A DNA stretch of 64,000 bases, taken from the NCBI GenBank assembly GCA_963782415.1, contig CAWAJT010000006.1:682001-746000 (forward strand), written 5' to 3'. The position numbers were made by a program, and so were the translations under genes. Below the pieces are notes generated by a model. That model had not been told where the DNA came from and ran no database searches. It saw nothing but the letters and a program-made list of their open reading frames with translations. This DNA comes from Bog-473 sp963782415. GTDB taxonomy: Bacteria; Actinomycetota; Acidimicrobiia; Acidimicrobiales; RAAP-2. Numbering within the stretch: the first letter of the stretch is position 1; each line of letters starts with the position of its first letter. This document shows positions 48,246 to 57,539 of the stretch, piece after piece.

Positions 48246-49393
48246 GACGCCACCTCACCCTTGGCCAGAGCCCGGGTCGCGATGCCCGCGCCGAGCTTGG
48301 ACAACTGCGCGCTCGGCCCGCCCAACATCAACTCGATCTGCTTGCCCCACAGGAAGTAGCGATGGATCGGGTAGGAGATGTCGGCCCCCATGCCACCGTG
48401 CAGATGCTGCGTGGCGTGCACGGTCCGCTGCCCGCGCTCGGAGGCCTGCCACTTCGCCACGCGGGCGGCGTCGGCGGCATCGCGGCCGGTGTCGAATCGC
48501 CACGCTGCGTTCTGCCACGTGACCCGCATGGCCTCGATGTCGATCGCGGCGTCGGCGGCCCGGAGCATGGTGCCCTGGAACGTGCTGAGCGGGCGTCCGA
48601 ATTGCTGGCGGGAGTTGAGGTACGCCGCCGTGGTTGTGAGCGCCGCTTCGCACACACCCACCTGCAGCGCGCACAACGCGATGGTGGACGCCGTCACGAC
48701 GACGTCGAGGGCGTCGCGCCCGCCGTCGGGGCCGACCAGCACGTCGTCGGCCGCGACCGCCACGGCGTCGAGATGGACGTGCGGGTGGATCTCGCGGTTG
48801 GTGGTCACGGCGCGCTCGAGCCGCACGCCCGACGCCGCCGGATCGAGAAGGACCAGGAGCACTCGTCCGTCATTGGTCCGGGCGGGTAGGACGATGCGGT
48901 CCGCCAGGTGGGCCTGGGGCACGGTCAGCTCGGTGCCTTCCAACGCCCAACCGTCGCCCGAGGCGGCGGCCGTCGCTCGGATGGACGGCATGGACGTCGG
49001 GCTGGCGGCGGCGCCACTCAGGGCGGCGGTGAGGAGCACGTCTCCCGTCACGACGCCGGGCAACCAGCGGGCGCGCTGGGCCTCGGAACCGAAGCGGGCC
49101 AGCGGGAGGGCACCGAGGACGAGCGTGGACCACAGTGGCACCGGCGCGACCTGGTTGCCTTGTGCCTCCAGCAGCAGGCAGAGCTCAAGGAGGCCGTAGC
49201 CGGCACCTCCGTCGGCCTCGGGTACCGCCAGGCCGAGCAGGTCGGCGTCGGCCAGCGCTTTCCAGAGGTCGCGATCGATACGGTCCGACCCGGTTTCGAT
49301 GGCAGCGATCTTCTCGGGATCGACGAGGCCGGCAAAGAGCCCGCTGGCGGCCTCCGAGACCGCCAGCGCCTCATCACTCAGCGTGAAGTCCAT
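48242..49393 (-). CDS. FadE-type acyl-CoA dehydrogenase, igr-like partner subunit
   Basis: A 383-residue acyl-CoA dehydrogenase of the branch that forms alpha2-beta2 heterotetramers on sterol side-chain CoA esters (FadE28/FadE29 and relatives). MDFTLSDEALAVSEAASGLF and the C-terminal TQHLHGGMGADISYPIHRYF and LWGKQIELMLGG match the subunit type that supplies half of the active site. A second FadE gene of the other type (50513-51691) is three genes away in the same operon and is the likely partner. It starts five bases after the ChsH2-like stop and overlaps the ChsH1-like start by four bases. Confidence 0.8.
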   Translation of the reverse strand: MDFTLSDEALAVSEAASGLFAGLVDPEKIAAIETGSDRIDRDLWKALADADLLGLAVPEADGGAGYGLLELCLLLEAQGNQVAPVPLWSTLVLGALPLARFGSEAQRARWLPGVVTGDVLLTAALSGAAASPTSMPSIRATAAASGDGWALEGTELTVPQAHLADRIVLPARTNDGRVLLVLLDPAASGVRLERAVTTNREIHPHVHLDAVAVAADDVLVGPDGGRDALDVVVTASTIALCALQVGVCEAALTTTAAYLNSRQQFGRPLSTFQGTMLRAADAAIDIEAMRVTWQNAAWRFDTGRDAADAARVAKWQASERGQRTVHATQHLHGGMGADISYPIHRYFLWGKQIELMLGGPSAQLSKLGAGIATRALAKGEVAS

Positions 49394-49397
49394 GCGC

Positions 49398-50516
49398 TCA
49401 GGCTCCCTTCCCGGCTGACCCGGCGTTCGCGGCGTGCCCGGCCGGAGCGCCGGCACCGGCCGGTCCGAATACCGGCAGCGACAGCTCCTCGTCGAAGTCG
49501 ACGAAACGCGCTTGCAGCGGCATGCCGATGGTGATGGCGTCGGGTTCCATCCCATTGAGATTGGCCACGACGCCGCGTGCCCTCCTCCAACTCGATCAGC
49601 CCGATCGGCAGTGGGTACTCGAACGACGGAACCTGCGGGTAGTGCACGACCACGTAGGAGTAGAGCGTGCCGCGCCCACTCGACTCCACGGTGTCCCAGT
49701 CGAGGGAGCCGCAATGGCCACAGGCCGGGAGAGGCGGATGGCGCAGCGTGCCACACGACGTGCAGTGCTGCACGAGGAGCCGATGGGCGCGGGCGCCCTC
49801 GAACCAGAAGGCGTTGTCCTGGGTGATCGCCGGCCGTGGGCGGGGCGGGCGCGCCGGCGCCGGCGTCTTCTCCGGGGGCAGGTACTTGAGGATGCGGAAG
49901 CGCATGGTCGCCACCGGCTCGCCGGCGTCATAGAGCGCCTGCACCTCGCCGTCGGTCACCCAGACGGGCACGTCGGTGTCGGGGACCGCCACATAGTCGA
50001 GACGCGTGGTGAGGAAGCGTCCGGTGCCCAGTGCCGTGCGCTTGGGATCCGAGATCGACTCGATCACCGACCGCACCAGCAGGCGGTCGCCCACCACGAG
50101 AGGGCGGCCGTACTTCTGCTCGCAGTTCGTCGCCACCACCGACGTGAGACCCTCTTCGTCGAGGAGGTTCATCATCCGTTCGTTGGGGCCGCTTTCCTGC
50201 TCCCCCGCCGAGCCCGAGGCGCGGGCCTCCTCAATGAGCAAGGACGCGCGCGCAGGCCTCGCATGATCCAGGCCTGCAACATGGTGGGCGGGGCGATCAT
50301 CTCGTCGTAGCCGGCGGCACGCGCTGCCTCGTCGGACACGTAGACCGGGTTGTGGTCGCCCATGGCCTCCACCCAGTGCCGGATCATGGGTCCGTTCACC
50401 GCGTCGGGCGCCAGGTTGGGCGCGCCCGCCGCCTGCCCTACCAGCGCAGCCAGTGCGGCGCTGCGGTCCGGGAAGGGCGCCAGCTCCTCGAAGCGCGCAG
50501 CCGCAGCCGCGCTCAC
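49398..50516 (-). CDS. ChsH2-like MaoC-DUF35 fusion protein, two frameshifts
   Basis: A fusion of an N-terminal hot-dog (MaoC-like) domain and a C-terminal DUF35 zinc-ribbon/OB domain, as in mycobacterial ChsH2. The hot-dog part is WVEAMGDHNPVYVSDEAAR to MLQAWIMRGLRA, then MMNLLDEEGLTSVVATNCEQ onward; DUF35 shows QHCTSCGTLRHPPLPACGHC (four Cys) and YPLPIGLIELEEG. Frame changes are needed near 50246 (one base missing, or two extra in a CG run) and near 49573 (one extra base, giving RVVANLNGMEPDAITIG). GTG 50516 overlaps the previous stop. Its hydratase half pairs with ChsH1, its DUF35 half with Ltp2. Confidence 0.8.
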
Positions 50517-51691
50517 CGCGACCCCCGCGTCATGCCGAGTCCCGCCGTGGCGACGATCTCGCGCTGCACTTCGTTCACCCCGCCCCCGAAGGTGTTGATC
50601 TGCGCCTGGCGCCCCGTGGCCTCGAGCCGGCCCCGCAACACGGCGCCGGGCGACCCAGGCACAAGATATCCCGCCGCGCCGACAATGCCAAGCAGCAGGC
50701 GCGTCACCTCGACGATCCGCTCCGTCCCGAAGACCTTGATCGACGACGACTCGGCACCGGTCAGCTCGCCGTCGGCGACGTGGACGGCCATGCGCCAGTT
50801 GAGCAACCACATGGCCTGCAGCTCGGCATGGCACTTGGCGAGATCCATCTGCACCCAGCCCTGGTCGATCAGCGCTACACCGTCATCCGTCCGCTGCGCC
50901 GCGGCCCACTCCACGATGTCCTCGTAGAGCGAGATGGCCAGCCCGCTCCAGGCGGCCAGCCCGACGCGCTCGTGGTTGAGCTGCGTGGTGATCATGCGCC
51001 AGCCTTCGTTCTCGTCGCCGACGCGGTTGGCCACGGGCACGCGCACATTGTCGTAGAAGGTCTGCGTCGTGGTGAGCCCGCCGACGGTGTGGATGATCGA
51101 CCACTCGAACCCGGGCGACGTGGTCGGCACGCACACAATCGAGATGCCCTTGTGCTTGGGCACCTCGGGATCGGTGCGCACGGCCAGCCAGATGTAGTCG
51201 GCCTGGTCGGCGCCGCTGGTGAAGATCTTGGCGCCGTTGACGACGTATTCGTCGCCGTCGCGCACGGCCCGTGTCCGCAACGAGGCCAGGTCGGTGCCGG
51301 CCTCGGGCTCGGTGTAGCCGATGGCGAAGTTCAGCTCGCCGGCGAGGATCTGCGGCAAGAAGAACGACTTCTGCTCGTCGGTACCGAAGCGCATGATGGT
51401 GGGTCCGACGGTGTTGATGGTGACGAAGGGGAACGGTGCGCCGGCGCGTCGCGTCTCATCGAAGAAGATGAACTGGTCCGTGGCGGGCCGACCCTGTCCG
51501 CCGAACTCCTTGGGCCAGCCGATCCCGAGCCAACCGTCCTTGCCGATCTGGCGCACCACCTGGCTCCACGCCTCGCCGCCTTCACCGCCCTCGGCCAACC
51601 CCGCCCGTACGTCGTCGGTGAGCAGCTCGAGGTAGTACCGGCGCAACTCCGCACGAAGCTGTTGCTGTTCGGGGCTCTCTTCGAGGAACAT
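50513..51691 (-). CDS. FadE-type acyl-CoA dehydrogenase, igr-like first gene
   Basis: A 392-residue acyl-CoA dehydrogenase of the type paired with a shorter partner in FadE28/FadE29-like enzymes. MFLEESPEQQQLRAELRRYY is the conserved N-terminus; GYTEPEAGTDLASLRTRAVR and VNGAKIFTSGADQADYIWLA are the flavin-side motifs; INTFGGGVNEVQREIVATAG closes it. It opens the five-gene run. A KstR-like AACACGTT site at 51754-51767 lies 63 bases upstream of the ATG. Role inferred: dehydrogenation of a sterol side-chain CoA ester together with the FadE at 48242-49393. Confidence 0.8.
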   Translation of the reverse strand: MFLEESPEQQQLRAELRRYYLELLTDDVRAGLAEGGEGGEAWSQVVRQIGKDGWLGIGWPKEFGGQGRPATDQFIFFDETRRAGAPFPFVTINTVGPTIMRFGTDEQKSFFLPQILAGELNFAIGYTEPEAGTDLASLRTRAVRDGDEYVVNGAKIFTSGADQADYIWLAVRTDPEVPKHKGISIVCVPTTSPGFEWSIIHTVGGLTTTQTFYDNVRVPVANRVGDENEGWRMITTQLNHERVGLAAWSGLAISLYEDIVEWAAAQRTDDGVALIDQGWVQMDLAKCHAELQAMWLLNWRMAVHVADGELTGAESSSIKVFGTERIVEVTRLLLGIVGAAGYLVPGSPGAVLRGRLEATGRQAQINTFGGGVNEVQREIVATAGLGMTRGSR

Positions 51692-51753
51692 CGTGGGGCA
51701 GCCTCGCGTGCGTTCTGCGGTCCCTGCCAGGTCAAGGCCGCGCTGGCAAAAAC

Positions 51754-51767
51754 TGTAACACGTTCTC
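51754..51767. promoter_or_regulatory. KstR-like operator TGTAACACGTTCTC upstream of the igr-like operon
   Basis: Contains AAC-AC-GTT with the T at the first position of the KstR pattern; only the final base (C instead of A) differs. It stands about 60 bases before the first FadE start, in an otherwise GC-rich gap. Confidence 0.65.
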
Positions 51768-51961
51768 GTTTGAGGGGCCCGCTGACGATGGCGCCGCGGC
51801 CCCGCCGTCCGCAGCGGGACCGGGTGAGGTCGCCGCCTGTGTTCGGCGCCGGACCGGTGCGGCGGCCGGACCCGGGTTCGTCCGTCGGGAGGGCACGGTC
51901 GAGAGATCCACGAGGCGACCGCGACCCGGGCCCGCGCTCGAAGGATTGGCCGCGACCCGCC

Positions 51962-52720
<759 letters not shown>

Positions 52721-52840
52721 CGAGGCTGTCCTCCGTCCGCTCGGCCCGCGGGGAGTCCGACGGCCGTCGGGCGAACATACCCGTTCCGCTGCGCCGTCCC
52801 CCACGCCGGCGGCGTGCCGTGTCCGTGTGCCTATGATCAC

Positions 52841-52854
52841 TGACACACGTTCTA
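52841..52854. promoter_or_regulatory. Degenerate KstR-like site TGACACACGTTCTA
   Basis: Same pattern as the other four sites with one change (CACACGTT instead of AACACGTT). It lies between the Anbu-type gene and the CYP125-like gene, about 70 bases before the P450 start. Confidence 0.5.
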
Positions 52855-52924
52855 GAAATAGCCTTGAAAAGGGCAGGCACCAGGCGCCGACGAGGGGGTC
52901 GCCGGGTGCGCGAAAGGGGGGGCC

Positions 52925-54178
52925 GTGAGCCTCGAGGAGATCGACCTCATCGACGGGCGCAATTTCGTCGCCGGCGTGCCCCACGAGTGGTTCGCCGAGC
53001 TCCGTCGCGAGGCTCCCGTCTTCTGGCACCCCGAGGCGGCCGCCCCACGCGGTGGATTCTGGGCGATCACCCGCTACGACGACTGCGTGCAGGTCAACCG
53101 TGACTGGGAGCACTACTCGTCGGCCCGACGCGGCTCGCTGTTCAACGAGATGGACGACGACCAGCTCGCCCAGCAGCAGCTGATGATGGTCAACATGGAC
53201 CCGACCATGCACACGCGCTACAGGCGCCTGGTCAACAAGGGCTTCACCCCCAAGATGGTGCGGGACCTCGAAGCGCAGATCGTCGGGTACGCCGACGGCA
53301 TCATCGACGCCGTGTGCGAGCGGGGTACCGCGGACTTCGTCGAGGAGATCGCCGCCGAGCTCCCCCTCCTGGTCATCGCCGAGCTGCTGGGCGTGCCCCC
53401 AGAGGATCGCCGTATGGTCTTCGACTGGTCGAACCGCATGATCGGCTCGGAAGATCCCGAGTACCAGCTGCCCGGGGTCGACCCGGGTGAAGCGGCCATG
53501 CAGGTGTACAGCTATGCCGAGGAGCTGGCGACGAAGCGGAAGCTCCAACCCAAGCAGGACCTGGTCTCGGTACTCATTGAGGCCGAGGTCGAAGGCGAGA
53601 AGCTTGACCAGCTCGAGCTCGACCTCTTCTTCCTCCTCCTGATCGTCGCCGGCAACGAGACGACCCGGAACCTGATGTCGGGGGCGATGACCGCCTTCTT
53701 CGAGCATCCCGAGCAGTGGGAGCGGCTGCGCCGGGACCGCTCGCTCCTGCCGTCCGCCGTCGAGGAGATGCTGCGCTTCGTCACCCCGGTCATGCACTTC
53801 CGCCGCACGGCCACCGGCCCGATCTCACTCCACGACCAGGAGATCCAAGAGGGCGACAAGATCGTCTTCTGGCACACGTCGGCCAACCGCGACGAGTCGG
53901 CCTTCGAGAACCCCAACACGTTCGACATCACGCGTTCTCCGAACAACCACATCGCCTTCGGGGGCGGCGGCCCGCACTTCTGCCTCGGGGCCAACCTGGC
54001 GCGCATGGAGATCATGGTCATGTTCGACCGCGTCCTCGACCGCATACCCGACATCCGCCTCGACGGCGAGGTGCAGCGGCTGCAGTCGAACTTCATCAAC
54101 GGGACCAAACACGTCCCGGTCGCCTTCGCACCGTCCGCCCCTGTCGGGGGCACGCCACTGCCCGCCCGGGCCCGCTGA
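52925..54178 (+). CDS. CYP125-like cytochrome P450
   Basis: A 417-residue P450 resembling mycobacterial CYP125, the sterol C26/C27 monooxygenase. MVNMDPTMHTRYRRLVNKGF, LLVIAELLGVPPEDRRMVFDW, LIVAGNETTRNLMSGAM and GGGGPHFCLGANLARMEIMV (haem Cys) are shared or similar; the C-terminal NGTKHVPVAF resembles the CYP125/124/142 ending. It begins at GTG 52925 with a purine-rich AAAGGGGGG before it. The neighbouring luciferase-like genes follow after 10 and 22 bases, so a three-gene operon is likely. It is not possible to separate CYP125 from CYP142 or CYP124 roles without alignment. Confidence 0.85.
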   Translation: MSLEEIDLIDGRNFVAGVPHEWFAELRREAPVFWHPEAAAPRGGFWAITRYDDCVQVNRDWEHYSSARRGSLFNEMDDDQLAQQQLMMVNMDPTMHTRYRRLVNKGFTPKMVRDLEAQIVGYADGIIDAVCERGTADFVEEIAAELPLLVIAELLGVPPEDRRMVFDWSNRMIGSEDPEYQLPGVDPGEAAMQVYSYAEELATKRKLQPKQDLVSVLIEAEVEGEKLDQLELDLFFLLLIVAGNETTRNLMSGAMTAFFEHPEQWERLRRDRSLLPSAVEEMLRFVTPVMHFRRTATGPISLHDQEIQEGDKIVFWHTSANRDESAFENPNTFDITRSPNNHIAFGGGGPHFCLGANLARMEIMVMFDRVLDRIPDIRLDGEVQRLQSNFINGTKHVPVAFAPSAPVGGTPLPARAR

Positions 54179-54188
54179 GGCCGGCGCC

Positions 54189-55094
54189 ATGAGCGACCGA
54201 CGAGTGCTCTTCCACCAAGCGATCTCCTTCTTGCCGACGCGCCAGGCGGTCCCGCTGGCTCGCATCTCCGACGAACTCGGGTACGGCGGCATGTACGTGT
54301 CCGACCATCTCTTCAACCCGCGCCAGCTCGAGTCGCGCTACACCTACTCGACCCGCGAGGACGGCGCACCGGGATGGGACACCCAGACGGCGTGGCCCGA
54401 TCCCATGTGCATGGTGTCGGCCATGGCCGCCGCCACCGAGCATCTCCAGTTCACGACCGGCGTCTACATCGCGCCGCTGCGCGACCTCATGACCGTGGCC
54501 AAGTCGGTGGGCACCGCCGCAGTGCTGGCTGACAACAGGCTGCGCCTTGGCGTCGGCGTGGGCTGGTGCAAGGAGGAGTTCGAGCAGACCGGCCAGGATT
54601 TCGCCACCCGCGGCAAGCGTCTGGATGAAATGATCGTTGCCCTCCGCGCGCTGTGGCGCGGCGGTTGGGTCGAGTTCCACGGCGAGTACTACGACGTCCC
54701 GGAGTGCCAGATTGAGCCCGCCCCGACCGAACCGATCCCGATCATCGGCGGCGGCCATTCCCCTGTGGCGCTCCGGCGCACGGCGGCCCTGTGCGACGGC
54801 TGGATCGCCGCCGGTGCCTACACCGAGGAAGAGGCGTGGATCCACCTCGCCGAGCTGCACGACGCGCTGAAGGAGGCCGGGCGGGACAAGGACGGCTTCA
54901 CCGTCTACCTCTCGCTCAAGGAGCGGCCCGACGTCGACTTGTACCGCCGCTTCGCCGACGCCGGCGTCACCGACTTCGTGTGCGCGCCGTGGATGTTCGT
55001 CGACGTCCCGCCGGGCACGCCCGACAACGAAGCCCTCGAGTCCCGGCTGGGCGCTGTGCGCTGGTTCGCCGAGGAGATCGTGGCCAAGGTCTGA
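54189..55094 (+). CDS. Luciferase-like F420-dependent oxidoreductase
   Basis: A 301-residue LLM-family TIM barrel of the F420-dependent type. ISDELGYGGMYVSDHLFNPR, EHLQFTTGVYIAPLRDLMTV, NRLRLGVGVGWCKEEFEQTG, IPIIGGGHSPVALRRTAALC and DGWIAAGAY are the expected order of barrel strands. ATG 54189 follows the P450 stop by ten bases. It and the next gene are paralogous members of the same operon and may act on a sterol-derived ketone or alcohol, but no substrate can be read from sequence. Confidence 0.8.
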   Translation: MSDRRVLFHQAISFLPTRQAVPLARISDELGYGGMYVSDHLFNPRQLESRYTYSTREDGAPGWDTQTAWPDPMCMVSAMAAATEHLQFTTGVYIAPLRDLMTVAKSVGTAAVLADNRLRLGVGVGWCKEEFEQTGQDFATRGKRLDEMIVALRALWRGGWVEFHGEYYDVPECQIEPAPTEPIPIIGGGHSPVALRRTAALCDGWIAAGAYTEEEAWIHLAELHDALKEAGRDKDGFTVYLSLKERPDVDLYRRFADAGVTDFVCAPWMFVDVPPGTPDNEALESRLGAVRWFAEEIVAKV

Positions 55095-55116
55095 CATTGC
55101 GCCGAGAGGAGTCACC

Positions 55117-56153
55117 ATGAAGACGATGAAGATCGGCCTGCAGCTGGGCTACTGGGCGCGGGGCCGCCGCCAAACGCGGTGGAGCTGGTGCGCGAAGCCG
55201 ACCGCCTCGGCTACGACTCCGTCTGGACGGCGGAATCCTACGGTTCCGATGCCCTCACGCCGCTGGCATGGTGGGGCTCGCAGACCGGGCGCGTCCGCCT
55301 CGGCACCTCGCTGTGCCAGCTTTCGGCCCGCACGCCGACCGCCATGGCCATGGCGGCGCAGACCCTCGACCATCTCTCCGGTGGGCGCTTCGTGCTGGGC
55401 CTCGGGGTGTCAGGGCCACAGGTGGTCGAGGGATGGTACGGCCAGCCCTTCCCCGCCCCCCTGGCTCGTACCCGTGAGTACGTCGACATCGTGCGCCAGG
55501 TGTTGGCGCGCGAGAAGCCCGTCACGAACGACGGCCCGCACTACCCGCTGCCGTATCGGGGCGGGACCGGACTGGGCAAGCCCCTCAAGTCGATTGTGCA
55601 CCCGCTGCGCGCCGACATCCCGATCATCTTGGGAGCAGAGGGCCCGAAGAACGTCGCGCTGGCGGCTGAGATCGCCGACGGCTGGTTTCCCATCTTCTTC
55701 TCGCCCCGGGCCATGTCCTCCTTCGAGGCTTCGCTCGACGAGGGCTTCGCGCGCCCGACCGCCCGGCGCAGCGCGGCGGACTTCGAGGTGCTCGCCTTCG
55801 CCCCCACCGTGATCAGTGACGACACCGATGCGGCGGCGGACGGTTTCCGTCCGTATCTCGCCCTCTACATCGGCGGGATGGGGGCCAAGGAGATGAACTT
55901 CCACTTCGACGTCTTCGCCCGCATGGGCTACGAGGAGGCGGCCACCAAGATTCAGGACGCGTATCTCGACGGACGCAAGGACGACGCGGCGGCGGCCGTC
56001 CCGACCGCCATGGTGGAGGACATTGCGCTCGTCGGTCCGGTGGAGAAGATCCGTGACGACCTGGAGGCCTGGCGCGAGTCCCGCGCCACCACCATGTTGA
56101 TCAACGGCGACGTCACCACCCTGCGCACCATGGCCGAGCTCGTCCTCGGTTAG
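55117..56153 (+). CDS. Luciferase-like F420-dependent oxidoreductase, frameshifted
   Basis: About 346 residues; the ATG at 55117 has AGGAG seven bases upstream. The first codons (MKTMKIGLQLGYW) and the rest of the barrel (VELVREADRLGYDSVWTAES, RVRLGTSLCQLSARTPTAMA, SGGRFVLGLGVSGPQVVEGW, ILGAEGPKNVALAAEIADGW) lie in different frames; a missing C near 55164 (GGGGCC for GGGGCCC) accounts for this and would restore RGPPPNAVELV. Homologues in actinobacteria often bind F420 and act on alcohols or reactive carbonyls. It follows the previous LLM gene by 22 bases. Confidence 0.8.
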
Positions 56154-56154
56154 A

Positions 56155-56167
56155 CCCCGCTCCGGGG
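56155..56167. terminator. Short GC hairpin CCCCG-CTC-CGGGG after the luciferase-like gene
   Basis: A five-base-pair GC stem with a three-base loop lies three bases after the stop at 56153. It converges with the DUF5684 gene. No U-tract follows, as is common in this GC-rich setting, so it is only a candidate. Confidence 0.3.
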
Positions 56168-56208
56168 CGCGCTCGATGCCCTCCCGGTGCTGCGCTACGG
56201 CGAGTGAC

Positions 56209-56589
56209 TCAGACGGCTCGCTGCCAGGTCGCGGCCGGCCCGATGTAGCGCGCGTCCCCGAATCCCAACATCGGGAAGAAGATGAAGGGCAAGAAGATGA
56301 ACCCGAGGACCCATGCCCCACTCTTGCCGTAGGACTTGCAGAGGTCGTACAGCACGATGATCCCGATCACGATGTTGACGAGGGGGATGAAGTACAGGAT
56401 CAGCCACCATCCTGGCCGTCCGACGATCTTGAGGATGACGTAGTAGTTGTAGATCGGGATGATGCCTTCCCAGCCGGGTCGGCCTGCCTTTGCGACGATG
56501 TGCCACAGCGCGGCGAAGACCAACACGATGACGGCGATGTACACGATGGCGACAAACCCGCCGCCGCTCGAGGCCAAGAGAACTCCCAC
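56209..56589 (-). CDS. DUF5684-like small membrane protein
   Basis: A 126-residue protein with three hydrophobic segments. AGRPGWEGIIPIYNYYVILK is the conserved motif, followed by VGRPGWWLILYFIPLVNIVI and LDLCKSYGK-like residues and FGDARY at the end. I start at GTG 56589, which has GGAGGTGGG just upstream; a longer frame extends back but is compositionally different. The family is linked to signal peptidase I-like folds in annotations but lacks catalytic residues. Function unknown. Confidence 0.6.
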   Translation of the reverse strand: MGVLLASSGGGFVAIVYIAVIVLVFAALWHIVAKAGRPGWEGIIPIYNYYVILKIVGRPGWWLILYFIPLVNIVIGIIVLYDLCKSYGKSGAWVLGFIFLPFIFFPMLGFGDARYIGPAATWQRAV

Positions 56590-56870
56590 GTCCCACCTCC
56601 ATGTCGGCCCGCCGGCGAGAATGCGGGCGCCCCAGATGTTAGGCACCTTGCATCCCGGGATGCGGGGATACCGACCCAGCACGAGCACTGTTCCATGTCG
56701 TCCCCGGCCGAGATGCTGCCGTTTCTTCCCGCTGTTGCCGGTGCGACCAGTGCTGTCCATGGGCCTGACACCACGGACGGTCGTCGCGCCGCGTGCAGGG
56801 CACTGCAGGCACGACCAGCGCCGCAGGAGCCATGCACGGTGCGGTCACACGGATCGGGCACAATGCGCTG

Positions 56871-57539
56871 ATGACGCTCTTCGACCTGTCCGATCTGTCC
56901 GAACAGATCGGGGCCACGGCATCGGCCGACTCGCCCTCTCCCGCAGCGCCGGTTCCGGTTTTCCTGGCGCCAGAGCCCGAAGAATCCGGTCCGAGCGATG
57001 TCCTTCGACCGCCCGACGTCGAGGTCCGTGTGAGCAAGCGGCGCAAGAAGACCTCGGAGGCCAGGTGGGTCGGGGCACGCATCGTCGTGTCGGTACCGGC
57101 GCATCTCGACGTCGAGAGTCGGCAGAAGACGGTCGACTGGCTGGTGGAGCGGCTGCTCACGCGCCACCGCCGGCAAGCAGGTCTGACCGACGACGAGCTG
57201 CTCGCTCGTGCCGTCGACCTCAGCGACCGCTATCTGGTGGGGGCTCACCCCAAATCGGTCCGCTGGGTCACCAATCAGACGGCACGGTGGGGTTCGTGCT
57301 CGTACTACTCGGGGCACATCCGGGTCTCCCACCGACTGCGCGTCGTGCCCGAATGGGTCCTCGACTCAGTCCTGGTGCACGAGCTCGCGCACCTCACGCA
57401 CCCCGACCACTCACGAGCGTTTCACAAGCTGGCCGGCGCGTACCCGCGGCATGACGAGGCAGGCGTGTTCCTGGCCGGCTACGGCCTCGGCCTGTCGAAC
57501 CCCCTCGGGCAGCCCCCGGCGCACGACGCGCCGCGCTGA
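56871..57539 (+). CDS. YgjP/WrpP-like zinc metallopeptidase
   Basis: A 222-residue protein with the M48-like YgjP (DUF45) fold. The motif VLDSVLVHELAHLTHPDHS is HExxH plus the third ligand region, and AFHKLAGAYPRHDEAGVFLA follows; TARWGSCSYYSGHIRVSHRL is the family's central strand. Such proteins are usually single, DNA-linked or of unknown cellular role. The start is ATG 56871; the frame is open further up. The first 60 residues are acidic and low-complexity. Its stop abuts the stop of the minus-strand FadE gene. Confidence 0.8.
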   Translation: MTLFDLSDLSEQIGATASADSPSPAAPVPVFLAPEPEESGPSDVLRPPDVEVRVSKRRKKTSEARWVGARIVVSVPAHLDVESRQKTVDWLVERLLTRHRRQAGLTDDELLARAVDLSDRYLVGAHPKSVRWVTNQTARWGSCSYYSGHIRVSHRLRVVPEWVLDSVLVHELAHLTHPDHSRAFHKLAGAYPRHDEAGVFLAGYGLGLSNPLGQPPAHDAPR

